Origin: Alcanivorax sp.
GTDB lineage: Bacteria; Pseudomonadota; Gammaproteobacteria; Pseudomonadales; Alcanivoracaceae
Length of the DNA stretch: 64,000 nucleotides
NCBI RefSeq assembly: GCF_017794965.1
Contig: NZ_CP051240.1
Location: 248,001 to 312,000, forward strand
Direction of reading: 5' to 3'
Shown: piece by piece, positions 25,136 to 32,823 of the stretch
How positions within the stretch are numbered: position 1 is the first letter of the stretch
Layout: every line of letters starts with the position of its first letter
Notes under the pieces: model-generated
Databases searched by the model: none
What the model was told of the DNA's origin: nothing
The model's input: the letters and a program-made list of their open reading frames with translations, nothing else
Program-made: the position numbers and the translations under genes

Positions 25136-26135
25136 CTTTACGGTGGCGCGCCGGCGTCACCCCCGTCCACCGTTCAAACGCCCTGACAAAGGCGGCTGAC
25201 TCGCTATAGCCCAGTAGCTCTGCGATCTCGGCGACGCTGCGGCTGGAGTCGGCCAGGTAGCGTTTGGCTTTTTCTTCTCTGACCTGATCCACGATGCCCT
25301 GGAATGGGCGGCCTTCCTTGCTGAGTTGGCGGCGGAAGCTGCGTTCGGGGATGCTGAAGGCTTGCGCCACCTGTTCTGCGGTGGGCAGGGTTCTGGCAAA
25401 CAGGCCAAGATAGGAGGTCACCCGGTTGGCCAGGTCTTCGCTGGGTGCCTCCCGGCGGGCCAGCATGGCGTCGCACTGATCCCGGTACATGTCCTGGGCC
25501 ATCTTGTTGTAACCCGGCAGGCGGATTGCCATGTCTTCGTTTCGGATCACGGCCTTGCTGTAGGGCTGGTCAAAGCGAATCGGGCAGCCAAAGTATTCTT
25601 CCAGCACCGGAGCATGGTCCGGGCGGGGGTAGGGCATCCACACCTCAACGGGTTTCAGGCTCAGGTTGAGCTGGGTCTGGATATCGTTGACCAGTTTGAA
25701 GGTGCCGACCATGTCGCGGTCGATCAGGGTGCGGCTGACTTCCGGGGGCAGGGGGATAGGGTGCAGTTCCAGGTCGGTGGTGGTTTCCCCGGGGACCAGC
25801 GCCAGTTCGCCATAAAGGTAGGTCAGCGCCTGGTATTTCACCCCGAACTGAAAACCTTGAAAGGCGGTCTCGCTGGTCATGAACAACATGGCCAGCTGGC
25901 CGTAGCCAGCGAAGCCAAAGCTGCTGCCCATCCGGAAGCCCAGCAGTGGATCGTCCACCTGCGGTAGCAGCTCAGTGAAGATCAGCAGTTCCCTGTCCCG
26001 GCCGATTTCACTGCTGGGATCCAGCTTGTCACGCTCCAGCCCATGCCGCGCCAATACTGAAGCACAGTCGATTCCCTCCTCTTTCTCGAGCAGGTCGATG
26101 GTATAGATCAGTGCGAGTATCGAACGTGCTGACAT
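25128..26135 (-). CDS. AraC-family transcriptional regulator
   Basis: A 335-residue regulator with an N-terminal ligand-binding domain of the kind found in OruR/ArgR-like AraC proteins (about 10-200) and a C-terminal pair of helix-turn-helix motifs. The first HTH is seen in TAEQVAQAFSIPERSFRRQL, the second in SVAEIAELLGYSESAAFVRAFERWTGVTPARHR. It is divergent from the monooxygenase at 26241, with about 105 bp between the two starts, and is the obvious candidate regulator of that gene. I prefer the ATG at 26135 over TTG at 26150; neither has a strong ribosome-binding site. Its stop lies in a repeat array. Confidence 0.9.
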   Translation of the reverse strand: MSARSILALIYTIDLLEKEEGIDCASVLARHGLERDKLDPSSEIGRDRELLIFTELLPQVDDPLLGFRMGSSFGFAGYGQLAMLFMTSETAFQGFQFGVKYQALTYLYGELALVPGETTTDLELHPIPLPPEVSRTLIDRDMVGTFKLVNDIQTQLNLSLKPVEVWMPYPRPDHAPVLEEYFGCPIRFDQPYSKAVIRNEDMAIRLPGYNKMAQDMYRDQCDAMLARREAPSEDLANRVTSYLGLFARTLPTAEQVAQAFSIPERSFRRQLSKEGRPFQGIVDQVREEKAKRYLADSSRSVAEIAELLGYSESAAFVRAFERWTGVTPARHRKGS

Positions 26136-26240
26136 GGCCGGAATTATCAATTTTGAGTCAGGTTAACACGTATTCACCAGGGGGTGGCAAGGATAGAGTG
26201 TCGTCATGCCGATAACCCGGATTGCCGGAGGAGACGAATA

Positions 26241-27767
26241 ATGACAAGTCAGGCCCAGATCAATGTGAAGAACCGCCATGTGAAAGTCGCCATCGTCGGT
26301 GGTGGCTTCGGCGGCATGTGTATGGCCATCAAACTGCGCGAAGCGGGTATTGATGATTTCGTGTTGCTGGAGAAAGGCAGTGGCATGGGTGGCACCTGGT
26401 ACCATAACAGCTACCCGGGCGCGGCCTGTGACGTCCAGTCGCACATGTATTCCTTCTCGTTCGAGGGCAATCCGGACTGGAGCCACCGCTACAGCGGCCA
26501 GCAGGAGATCCACGACTATATCCAGGGCGTCTCCGACAAGCATGGCCTGCGCGATTTCACCCGTTTCAATGCGGAAGTCACCGGTGCCCATTTTGATGAC
26601 AAGGCGGCCCTTTGGACGCTGAATCTGGCCGATGGCTCCCAGCTGGTTTGTCAGCACTGGGTGCTGGCCAGCGGCCCCCTGCACGTCCCTTCGTACCCCA
26701 ACTTCAAGGGCATGGACACCTTCAAGGGCAAGGTGATCCACTCCGCACTGTGGGATCACGACTACGCTCTGGCCGGCAAGAAGGTGGTTTCCATCGGCAC
26801 TGGCGCCAGCGCTATTCAGTATGTGCCGCACGTGGCCAAAGAGGCGGATCACCTGACGGTGGTGCAGCGCACGCCGCCGTGGATCATTCCCCGCGATGAG
26901 CGCGCCTATTCCGGCCTGAGCAAGTGGGTGTTCCGCCGTTTCCCGGCTCTGCGCAAGCTGCATCGTCTGCGTCTGTACCTGAGCAACGAGGCTCGAGTGC
27001 TGCCGATCTTCAACCCGCGCCTGGCCAAGCTGGCCGAACCGGCCCTGAAAGCCTTCATCCACTACCAGGTGAAGGACAAGGAAACTGCGCGCAAGTTGGT
27101 GCCCAACTACACCCTGGGTTGTAAGCGGATTCTGATTTCCAACAACTACTACCCCACCTTCAACCGTGACAACGTGGAGCTGGTGACCGAAGGGGTGAAG
27201 GAAATCCGGGAGAACAGTGTGGTGTTCAGTGATGGCAGTGAGCAGCAGGCGGACTGCATTGTGCTGGGTACCGGTTTCATCGTGGACCCGCGTATCTACA
27301 TGAAGGATTTCGAGATCACCGGGCTGCCGGGTCGTCGTCTGCAGGATGACTGGAAGGAGGCAGCGCAGGCCTATCTGGGCACCACCGTGAGCGGTTACCC
27401 GAACATGTTCCAGCTGGTGGGACCGAACACTGGCCTGGGCCATAACTCCATCATCTTCATGATCGAGAGTCAGGTGCGTTACATCATGGATGCCATCACC
27501 AAGCTGGATAAGCGCGGCGATGCCTGGCTGGACGTGAAGCAGGATGTGCAGGATCGTTTCAACGACAAGCTGCAGGACGAGCTGAAAGGCACGGTATGGC
27601 AGAACGGTGGGTGCAGCAGCTGGTACCAACAGGCGGATGGTCGTAACACCGCCCTGTGGCCCCACGCCACCTTCCAGTTCATGGCCCGCACCTGGACGGT
27701 GAACATGAAGGACTACGACTGGCAGCCGGCGACGGCGAAGGTCGGTGCTGAGGCAAAAGCGGTTTAA
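26241..27767 (+). CDS. Flavin-containing monooxygenase (AlmA / Baeyer-Villiger type)
   Basis: A 508-residue FAD- and NADPH-dependent monooxygenase. It shows the FAD Rossmann motif VAIVGGGFGGM near residue 15, the fingerprint FKGKVIHSALWDHD near 165 (the FxGxxxHxxxW pattern of Baeyer-Villiger enzymes), the NADPH motif VVSIGTGASAIQ near 187, and a late VLGTGFIVD. The family includes AlmA proteins linked to growth on long-chain alkanes, which fits an oil degrader, but ketone oxidation is equally compatible. The ATG at 26241 has GGAGGAG upstream. It is divergent from an AraC-type regulator. The stop is inside a GTTTAAA-type 7-bp array. Confidence 0.85.
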   Translation: MTSQAQINVKNRHVKVAIVGGGFGGMCMAIKLREAGIDDFVLLEKGSGMGGTWYHNSYPGAACDVQSHMYSFSFEGNPDWSHRYSGQQEIHDYIQGVSDKHGLRDFTRFNAEVTGAHFDDKAALWTLNLADGSQLVCQHWVLASGPLHVPSYPNFKGMDTFKGKVIHSALWDHDYALAGKKVVSIGTGASAIQYVPHVAKEADHLTVVQRTPPWIIPRDERAYSGLSKWVFRRFPALRKLHRLRLYLSNEARVLPIFNPRLAKLAEPALKAFIHYQVKDKETARKLVPNYTLGCKRILISNNYYPTFNRDNVELVTEGVKEIRENSVVFSDGSEQQADCIVLGTGFIVDPRIYMKDFEITGLPGRRLQDDWKEAAQAYLGTTVSGYPNMFQLVGPNTGLGHNSIIFMIESQVRYIMDAITKLDKRGDAWLDVKQDVQDRFNDKLQDELKGTVWQNGGCSSWYQQADGRNTALWPHATFQFMARTWTVNMKDYDWQPATAKVGAEAKAV

Positions 27768-27914
27768 AGTTGAAAGTTTAAAGTTGCAACGCGGACCACG
27801 TGGGTTGTTTGCCGACGCGTATAGGCCGCGCCCAGACCATGGGTGCGGCCTATTACGTTGAAAACCCGATAACCTTGGCCTGGGCCTTTCAACTTTGGAC
27901 TTTAAACTTTCAAC
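27762..27914. repeat. Composite convergent element with GTTTAAA/GTTGAAA arms
   Basis: The left arm 27762-27789 (GTTTAAA, GTTGAAA, GTTTAAA, GTTGCAA) and the right arm 27887-27914 (TTTCAAC, TTTGGAC, TTTAAAC, TTTCAAC) are inverted relatives with a strict 7-bp period. The centre carries GGCCGCGCCCA...TGGGTGCGGCC at about 27823-27851. The monooxygenase stop lies in the left arm. The M48 protease stop (27915-27917, minus strand) abuts the right arm exactly. Confidence 0.85.
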
Positions 27915-28730
27915 TCATCTGCCAATCGCTCGATTATGAAGTCTCTCCTCGCAGTCTGCGGGGCTGGCCTGCTGGTAGATCGGTAGTGCCACGTCCATCC
28001 TTTCCTGCAACGCCTCGATCCGGCTGTCATGGTTGGGGTGGGTGGAGAGAAATTCCAGAGGCTGGCCGCCGCCGGCCTCGGCCATGTTGCGCCACAGGGC
28101 GGTGCTTTCCCGTGGATCAAAACCCGCGCTGGCCATCAGTTCCAGTCCCATCAGATCCGCTTCTTCCTCATGGGCACGGCTGAAGGGCAGGGCGATGCCA
28201 AGATGGGCGCCCAGCCCCAGTGCCTGCAGGATGCTTTCGGTGTCCGCATCTCCTTCACTCAGCAAACCGATTAGCGTCAGCGTGGCCTTGATGCCCAGTT
28301 CCTGGGTCAGCCTCTCATTGCCATGGCGAGCCAGGACATGGGCAACTTCATGGCCGATCACAGCGGCAAGTTGGTCATCGCTTTCCGCCACATCCAGAAG
28401 CCCCTGGTTCACACCAATCTTGCCGCCGGCCACAGCGAAGGCATTCGGCGTGCTGTCGGCGAACACCACGATTTCCCAGCTGTCAGGCATTGGGCTGCCG
28501 GGAAAGCGGGCGTTGATCCGTTGAATCAGCTGTGTGGCGACGCATTGCACTTCCCGGTTTGCCTCCGGGTCTTTGCTGGCCGGCACCTGTTGTTGAATCT
28601 GCATGAACGTCTGCCGGCCGAGGTCGGCCATCAAGCTGTCTGGAATGAGCGCGAGCCGGTCGCGGCCGGTGGGGGTCTGATCACAGGCGACGAGCATCAG
28701 CAGCGTGGCCAGAAACAGCAGGGGGCGCAT
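27915..28730 (-). CDS. M48-family periplasmic metalloprotease lipoprotein
   Basis: A 271-residue zinc protease of the M48B type (LoiP/BepA relatives) that probably clears misfolded envelope proteins. The N terminus is a lipoprotein signal ending in LLMLVAC, so the mature protein should be lipidated at the cysteine. The catalytic HEVAHVLARH is near residue 130, and the third zinc ligand is likely in RAHEEEADLMGLELM near 185. LSTHPNHDSRIEALQER near the end is typical. There is no TPR domain, unlike BepA. The ATG at 28730 is chosen because it places the signal peptide first. Confidence 0.9.
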   Translation of the reverse strand: MRPLLFLATLLMLVACDQTPTGRDRLALIPDSLMADLGRQTFMQIQQQVPASKDPEANREVQCVATQLIQRINARFPGSPMPDSWEIVVFADSTPNAFAVAGGKIGVNQGLLDVAESDDQLAAVIGHEVAHVLARHGNERLTQELGIKATLTLIGLLSEGDADTESILQALGLGAHLGIALPFSRAHEEEADLMGLELMASAGFDPRESTALWRNMAEAGGGQPLEFLSTHPNHDSRIEALQERMDVALPIYQQASPADCEERLHNRAIGR

Positions 28731-28859
28731 ATCCGTTGTCCAGAACATTGAGGAAAGGGCTAACGTTAGCGGAGAGGAGGTGAACAGGCTAGTTGCAGTG
28801 AACCGGGGCGGATGGGGTGGCAGAAACGAAAAAGGCCTCGCGATGCGAGGCCTTTAATA

Positions 28860-28935
28860 TGGTGCCCGGAGGCGGAATCGAACCACCGACACGGGGATTT
28901 TCAATCCCCTGCTCTACCGACTGAGCTATCCGGGC
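28860..28935 (-). tRNA. tRNA-Phe (GAA)
   Basis: On the minus strand the sequence begins GCCCGGATAGCTCAG and ends TCCGGGCACCA. It folds into the four-arm cloverleaf with anticodon GAA flanked as TTGAAAA, and the 7-bp acceptor stem pairs GCCCGGA with TCCGGGC. The 3' CCA is encoded. The total is 76 bases. It stands alone between an M48 protease gene and yggX; no integrase or att duplication is seen. Confidence 0.97.
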
Positions 28936-28989
28936 AATCAGGGCGCGTATTAAAGCGTCTGAAGGGGGAGGCGTCAAGCCATTGTCGGT

Positions 28990-29274
28990 TCATTTGTTCG
29001 CATCGTGAGCAACCGGAGTGTATCCCTCGGCTTTTTCGTAGTTTTCGTTGTTCAGAAAACGATCACGTTGCTCATCCAGAAAGGCTTTTGCCTGCGGATC
29101 CATCACGTTGAGGTGTTTTTCGTTGATCAGCATGGTCTGCTCGTGCAGCCATTCCTGCCAGGCTTTCTTCGACACATGTTCGAAGATGTCCTGACCTTTC
29201 GGGCCGGGGAAGGGGGCGCGATCCAGGCCTTCCAGTTCGGTCTGGTACTTGCGGCACATTACCGTGCGGCTCAT
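28990..29274 (-). CDS. yggX: YggX-type Fe(II)-trafficking / oxidative damage protection protein
   Basis: A 94-residue cytoplasmic protein of the YggX family, which protects iron-sulfur proteins from oxidative damage and may handle Fe(II). The family start SRTVMCRKYQTELEGLD with its conserved cysteine is present, as are FPGPKGQDIF, SKKAWQEWLHEQTMLINE and a C-terminal FLDEQRDRFLNN. It is 33 bp downstream of mutY, the usual pairing, which places an iron-protecting protein with an iron-sulfur DNA repair enzyme. Confidence 0.95.
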   Translation of the reverse strand: MSRTVMCRKYQTELEGLDRAPFPGPKGQDIFEHVSKKAWQEWLHEQTMLINEKHLNVMDPQAKAFLDEQRDRFLNNENYEKAEGYTPVAHDANK

Positions 29275-29307
29275 GGCAACTCCGTGGGCTGATACATGTG
29301 GGGTGGA

Positions 29308-30384
29308 CTATAACATGCGTGACTGTCGTGGGGCTGCCAGTCCGGCCAGCAGTTTCTTCACCGGAGCGGCCAGGCCGAGCTCACCGGGGGCGGCGGGGTC
29401 GACCCACTGGCCTTCGCTGTCCCGCGTACCTGAGGCCCGGACCGGAATTTCCAGCGGGGAAATATCCAGATGGAAATGACTGAAGGTATGGCGAAAGCCG
29501 TCCAGGGGCTGTGCATCAGCGCAGGGGCTAAAGGCGCGAGCCTCAAGGGCGGCATTGGCTTCTTCGCTGGTCTCGGTCTGCGGGAAACACCACAGACCGC
29601 CCCAGATACCCTGTGAGGGGCGTTGCTCCAGCCATACATGGCCTTGCTCGTTGCGCAGAATCAGCATGGTGGTGGTGCGCACAGGAATGACCTTCCTGGG
29701 CTTCTTGCCGGGAAAGTCCTGAGGGTTGCCATTGGCGAAGGCGGAGCAGCCCTGGTTCAGGGGGCAGGCGGGGCAATCGGGTTTGCCGCGACGGCACAGG
29801 GTAGCGCCCAGATCCATGATGGCCTGAGTATAATCAGCCAGTCTTTCATGGGGCGTATAGTGCTCGGCCAGTTCCCACAGCCGCTTCTCCACGGGCTTCC
29901 TGCCAGGCCAGCCTTCCACGGAATGAAGCCGTGAGAGTACCCTTTTCACATTGCCGTCGAGAATGGGCGCACGCACCCCGCGACTCTGGGCCAGGATGGC
30001 GCCGGCAGTGGAAAGGCCGATCCCCGGCAGGGTGGCCACCTCTTCAACGGTGTCGGGGAAGTCGCCCCGGTAGTTCTCCAGAAGCTGTTTGGCGCACTTG
30101 TGCAGATTGCGGGCGCGGGCGTAGTAGCCGAGGCCGGTCCACAGATGCAGCACCTCGTCCTGTTCGGCCAGTGCCAGGGTCTGCACGTCAGGAAAGCGCT
30201 CCATGAAGCGCTCGAAGTAGGGGATCACGGTGCTCACCTGGGTCTGTTGCAGCATGATTTCCGAGATCCACACCTGGTAGGGGGTGCGCGGATGCTGCCA
30301 GGGCAGGTCCTGGCGCCCGTGCTGGTCGTACCAGGCAAGCAGGTTCTGGCTGAATTGTTTGGGGCTAAGAGACTTGTTGGGCAT
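29308..30384 (-). CDS. mutY: A/G-specific adenine DNA glycosylase
   Basis: MutY removes adenine mispaired with 8-oxoguanine. The 358-residue protein shows the catalytic glutamate region WISEIMLQQTQVSTV near residue 35, the helix-hairpin-helix LPGIGLSTAGAILAQS followed by LDGNVKRVLSRL with the catalytic Asp, and an iron-sulfur loop spaced C-x6-C-x2-C-x5-C in CRRGKPDCPACPLNQGC near 195. The C-terminal NUDIX-like domain recognises 8-oxoG (from about 235, WLEQRPSQGIWGGLWCFPQ). The size is normal. Confidence 0.97.
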   Translation of the reverse strand: MPNKSLSPKQFSQNLLAWYDQHGRQDLPWQHPRTPYQVWISEIMLQQTQVSTVIPYFERFMERFPDVQTLALAEQDEVLHLWTGLGYYARARNLHKCAKQLLENYRGDFPDTVEEVATLPGIGLSTAGAILAQSRGVRAPILDGNVKRVLSRLHSVEGWPGRKPVEKRLWELAEHYTPHERLADYTQAIMDLGATLCRRGKPDCPACPLNQGCSAFANGNPQDFPGKKPRKVIPVRTTTMLILRNEQGHVWLEQRPSQGIWGGLWCFPQTETSEEANAALEARAFSPCADAQPLDGFRHTFSHFHLDISPLEIPVRASGTRDSEGQWVDPAAPGELGLAAPVKKLLAGLAAPRQSRML

Positions 30385-30402
30385 CAGGTTCTGGGCGGTA
30401 AT

Positions 30403-30439
30403 GGCGGAGATGGGCTTTCGCCCATTTCCGCCCTGCGGG
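30403..30439. repeat. REP-like hairpin, third member of the family at 7593-7678
   Basis: GGCGGAGATGGGC, a TTTC-type loop, then GCCCATTTCCGCC, followed by CTGCGGG. Reverse-complemented it lines up with the hairpins at 7593-7628 and 7642-7678 (GTAGGG or GCAGGG, then a GGAAAT stem). It lies just upstream of mutY, in the short spacer to asmA. Confidence 0.6.
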
Positions 30440-30456
30440 TGGCTTCAGGTTTTGGT

Positions 30457-30491
30457 GTGCAGCGTGTTGCGTGAAGCGTGCCGCGTTAATC
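30457..30491. repeat. 7-bp-period repeat, GTGAAGC family, covering the asmA stop
   Basis: Five 7-base units (GTGCAGC, GTGTTGC, GTGAAGC and so on). The stop codon of the AsmA gene (30486-30488, minus strand) lies within it. Same family as 3289-3323. Confidence 0.7.
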
Positions 30492-32699
30492 AAACAACTT
30501 CTTCAGCCCTTCCTGGATCTGCTTGTTCACTTCTTCCTTGGCTTTTTTCTGGGCGGCGTCCTTGATGACTTCCTCGGCGGTATCGCCTTCACCCTCAATG
30601 CCCAGTTCGTCCTTGAGCTTGTCCTGGGTGGCCTTGGCGGCAACCTGTTTGCCGATATCCTTGAAACCATCCTTGTCCGGGCCGCACCACTTGGCGGGGC
30701 TACCTTCCAGGTTGCCCTCACAGCGCAGGGGCCAGGTTGTGCCTTGCAGGTATTTCGAGGATCCGAGTTCTGGCGACTGCATACCGATCTTCAGGTCGAA
30801 ATCCTGATTGAGGATGTTGAGCCAACCGTCACCGCTGATCTTGCCCTTGTTGAGTACCGCATTCAGGCTGTCCAGATAGGCCACGTTCTTTTCCAGGCGG
30901 GCCTTGGAGGTCAGGTCCAGAATCTTGGTGTCTTCAGACAGGGCGGAGGGCAATTTGCCTGACTCCTGGCCGGGAATCATGGTGGCGGCGAGCCCCGAGA
31001 ATTGTCCCAGCATATCGTTCACCCCACCCACCAGGGTGTTGTAGAGGTTCAGCCCGCGCACGGTGGCATCCGCAAGGTTGAGGTCGATGTTGCCCTTGGC
31101 GGAGTCCATCAGCGCCTTCTCGCTGTTGCCACTGGCACTGTAACTGCCGGTCATGGTGAAGATGCCCTTGGCCAGGTCGTCATCCAGCGCCATCTGTGCA
31201 ACGGGCTGGATCTGTACCGAGGTGATCGAGTTGTTGGCGGTGATCCTGGGCGTCTTACCGGAAGCGTCCAGAGTCGCTTTGGCGCTGAAGCTGCCGTCCA
31301 GGGTCTTGCCGGTGGCTTGTGTGAGTTTGATGATGCCGTCTTTGGCGGTAACGGCAAACTTCATGTCGCTGGCGTTGATGCCGTCATAGCTGAGATTACC
31401 GATAGCAAACTTGCCGTCGAGCAGCAGCGGGCGTAGTGTTTCCACAGGGATCAGTTCCTCGCTGGAGAGGCTGGCGGTGCCGCCGGTCTTGCCGCCACCG
31501 GGGGCTGCATCAGCGCTCTCTTCATCACTGGAGGGAGGCAGGTAACCATCCAGCGCAATCTTGTCCAGCAGCAGGTCGAAAACGATCTTGCCGGTCTCCA
31601 TGCTGGCCAGTCCGGCGCTGCCGCTCAGGGTGCTGTCATCCAGTTTCACGGTGAGTGGGTTGACCATGACACTGCCCGGTTCGCCGCCCAGTGTGGCGTC
31701 TACGGCAATGTTGCTGAGCGCGTTGTCATCGCTGGTTTCGATGGGCGCTTCACCGATGGCCTTGAGTACCTTGTTGGCATCGAAGGGTTGGGTGGCCAGC
31801 TTGCCGCTGAGTTGCATATTCCCTGTGAGGGCCTCCACGGCCAGGTTGCCCCGGGTTTCGGTGCCGGCGGCGGTAAGCAGCAGGTCCTTGATGGACAGGG
31901 TGTCATCACTCAGATTCACATCCAGATTCTGCTCAAGATGCACGTCCACCGGCATGGTGGTGGCGCCGGCAATATTGGCGTCCAGGGTCATGGGGTTGAG
32001 CACGAAATGGGTGTTGTCGATGTCGGCGGCCAGCACGGTATCCAGATTCAGGTCCACCCGCATGTCGCTCTGATCCTGATAACGCAGGGACATCTGCAAC
32101 GGGAACGGGGTGTCCAGATTCACGTCCTGGGCGCCCAGGTTGAAGTGCTCAACCACGATGTCGGTGCCATCGGCGGTGTTCCGGTAACGAATCTTGCCGT
32201 CAGAGACCACCACCTCCGGAATGGTCAGGGGGATATCCAGGCTGGTGGCGTCGCCGCTTGCGTCACTGGCGGGCTCCGGGGTGGCCTCCTCGGCGGACTC
32301 GCCCTGCGGGCCGATGAGTTCCCAGTTGGCTCCGTCAGGGCCATCTACCAGATTGACTTCAATGCCGGCCAGGCGGATGCCGTCCATTTCTACCTGTCCA
32401 TACAGCAGGGGTAATACCGCGACGCTGAGCGAAGCTTCGTTGAGTGCCGCAAACAGGTCTTCCTGCTCAGCAATGCGGGCTTCCGTGCGGCCGATGCTGA
32501 CCCCCAGTGAGGGCCAGAACTGCCAGGCCAGATCTCCCTCGATATTCAGTGACAGATTGGCCTGTTCTCTGGCCTGTTTCTCGATTTCCGGCTTGAATTG
32601 ATTGGGATCAATCACCTGGGTGATCACAAAAACGGCTATGGCCAATAGCAGAATGATGGCAAATACCGTGATCAGCAAAATTTTTAACAGGCGTCCCAT
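30486..32699 (-). CDS. AsmA-family envelope protein
   Basis: A 737-residue protein anchored by one N-terminal membrane helix (LLKILLITVFAIILLLAIAVF, near residues 3-25), with the remainder exported. The N-terminal region after the anchor matches the AsmA domain: DPNQFKPEIEKQAREQANLSLNIEGDLAW, then SIGRTEARI and LLYGQVEMDGIRLAGIEVNLV. The C-terminal third contains NLYNTLVGGVNDMLGQF and a KISGDGWLNILNQDFDLKI stretch typical of AsmA_2. Relatives are implicated in phospholipid transfer to the outer membrane. The C-terminal ~80 residues are lysine- and glutamate-rich. The ATG at 32699 follows AAGGAGAGCTAC. Confidence 0.92.
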   Translation of the reverse strand: MGRLLKILLITVFAIILLLAIAVFVITQVIDPNQFKPEIEKQAREQANLSLNIEGDLAWQFWPSLGVSIGRTEARIAEQEDLFAALNEASLSVAVLPLLYGQVEMDGIRLAGIEVNLVDGPDGANWELIGPQGESAEEATPEPASDASGDATSLDIPLTIPEVVVSDGKIRYRNTADGTDIVVEHFNLGAQDVNLDTPFPLQMSLRYQDQSDMRVDLNLDTVLAADIDNTHFVLNPMTLDANIAGATTMPVDVHLEQNLDVNLSDDTLSIKDLLLTAAGTETRGNLAVEALTGNMQLSGKLATQPFDANKVLKAIGEAPIETSDDNALSNIAVDATLGGEPGSVMVNPLTVKLDDSTLSGSAGLASMETGKIVFDLLLDKIALDGYLPPSSDEESADAAPGGGKTGGTASLSSEELIPVETLRPLLLDGKFAIGNLSYDGINASDMKFAVTAKDGIIKLTQATGKTLDGSFSAKATLDASGKTPRITANNSITSVQIQPVAQMALDDDLAKGIFTMTGSYSASGNSEKALMDSAKGNIDLNLADATVRGLNLYNTLVGGVNDMLGQFSGLAATMIPGQESGKLPSALSEDTKILDLTSKARLEKNVAYLDSLNAVLNKGKISGDGWLNILNQDFDLKIGMQSPELGSSKYLQGTTWPLRCEGNLEGSPAKWCGPDKDGFKDIGKQVAAKATQDKLKDELGIEGEGDTAEEVIKDAAQKKAKEEVNKQIQEGLKKLFD

Positions 32700-32823
32700 G
32701 TAGCTCTCCTTGCGTGTTGGCCGGTGGACACGGATTATAGCAGTCGGGAATGACCTACCATAACCAAAGAAGCGGCAAAGGAGCGACAAGGATGCTCCTT
32801 CGAATTAGTTAGGGGAAGAACCG

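Noticed and set aside
28860..28935. tRNA-Phe as an island attachment site
   Set aside because: No integrase gene and no repeat of the tRNA 3' end is seen on either side within the window.
32636..32823. Promoter or riboswitch between asmA and the DISM kinase gene
   Set aside because: I looked for -10/-35 elements and for conserved aptamer-like folds and saw nothing convincing.
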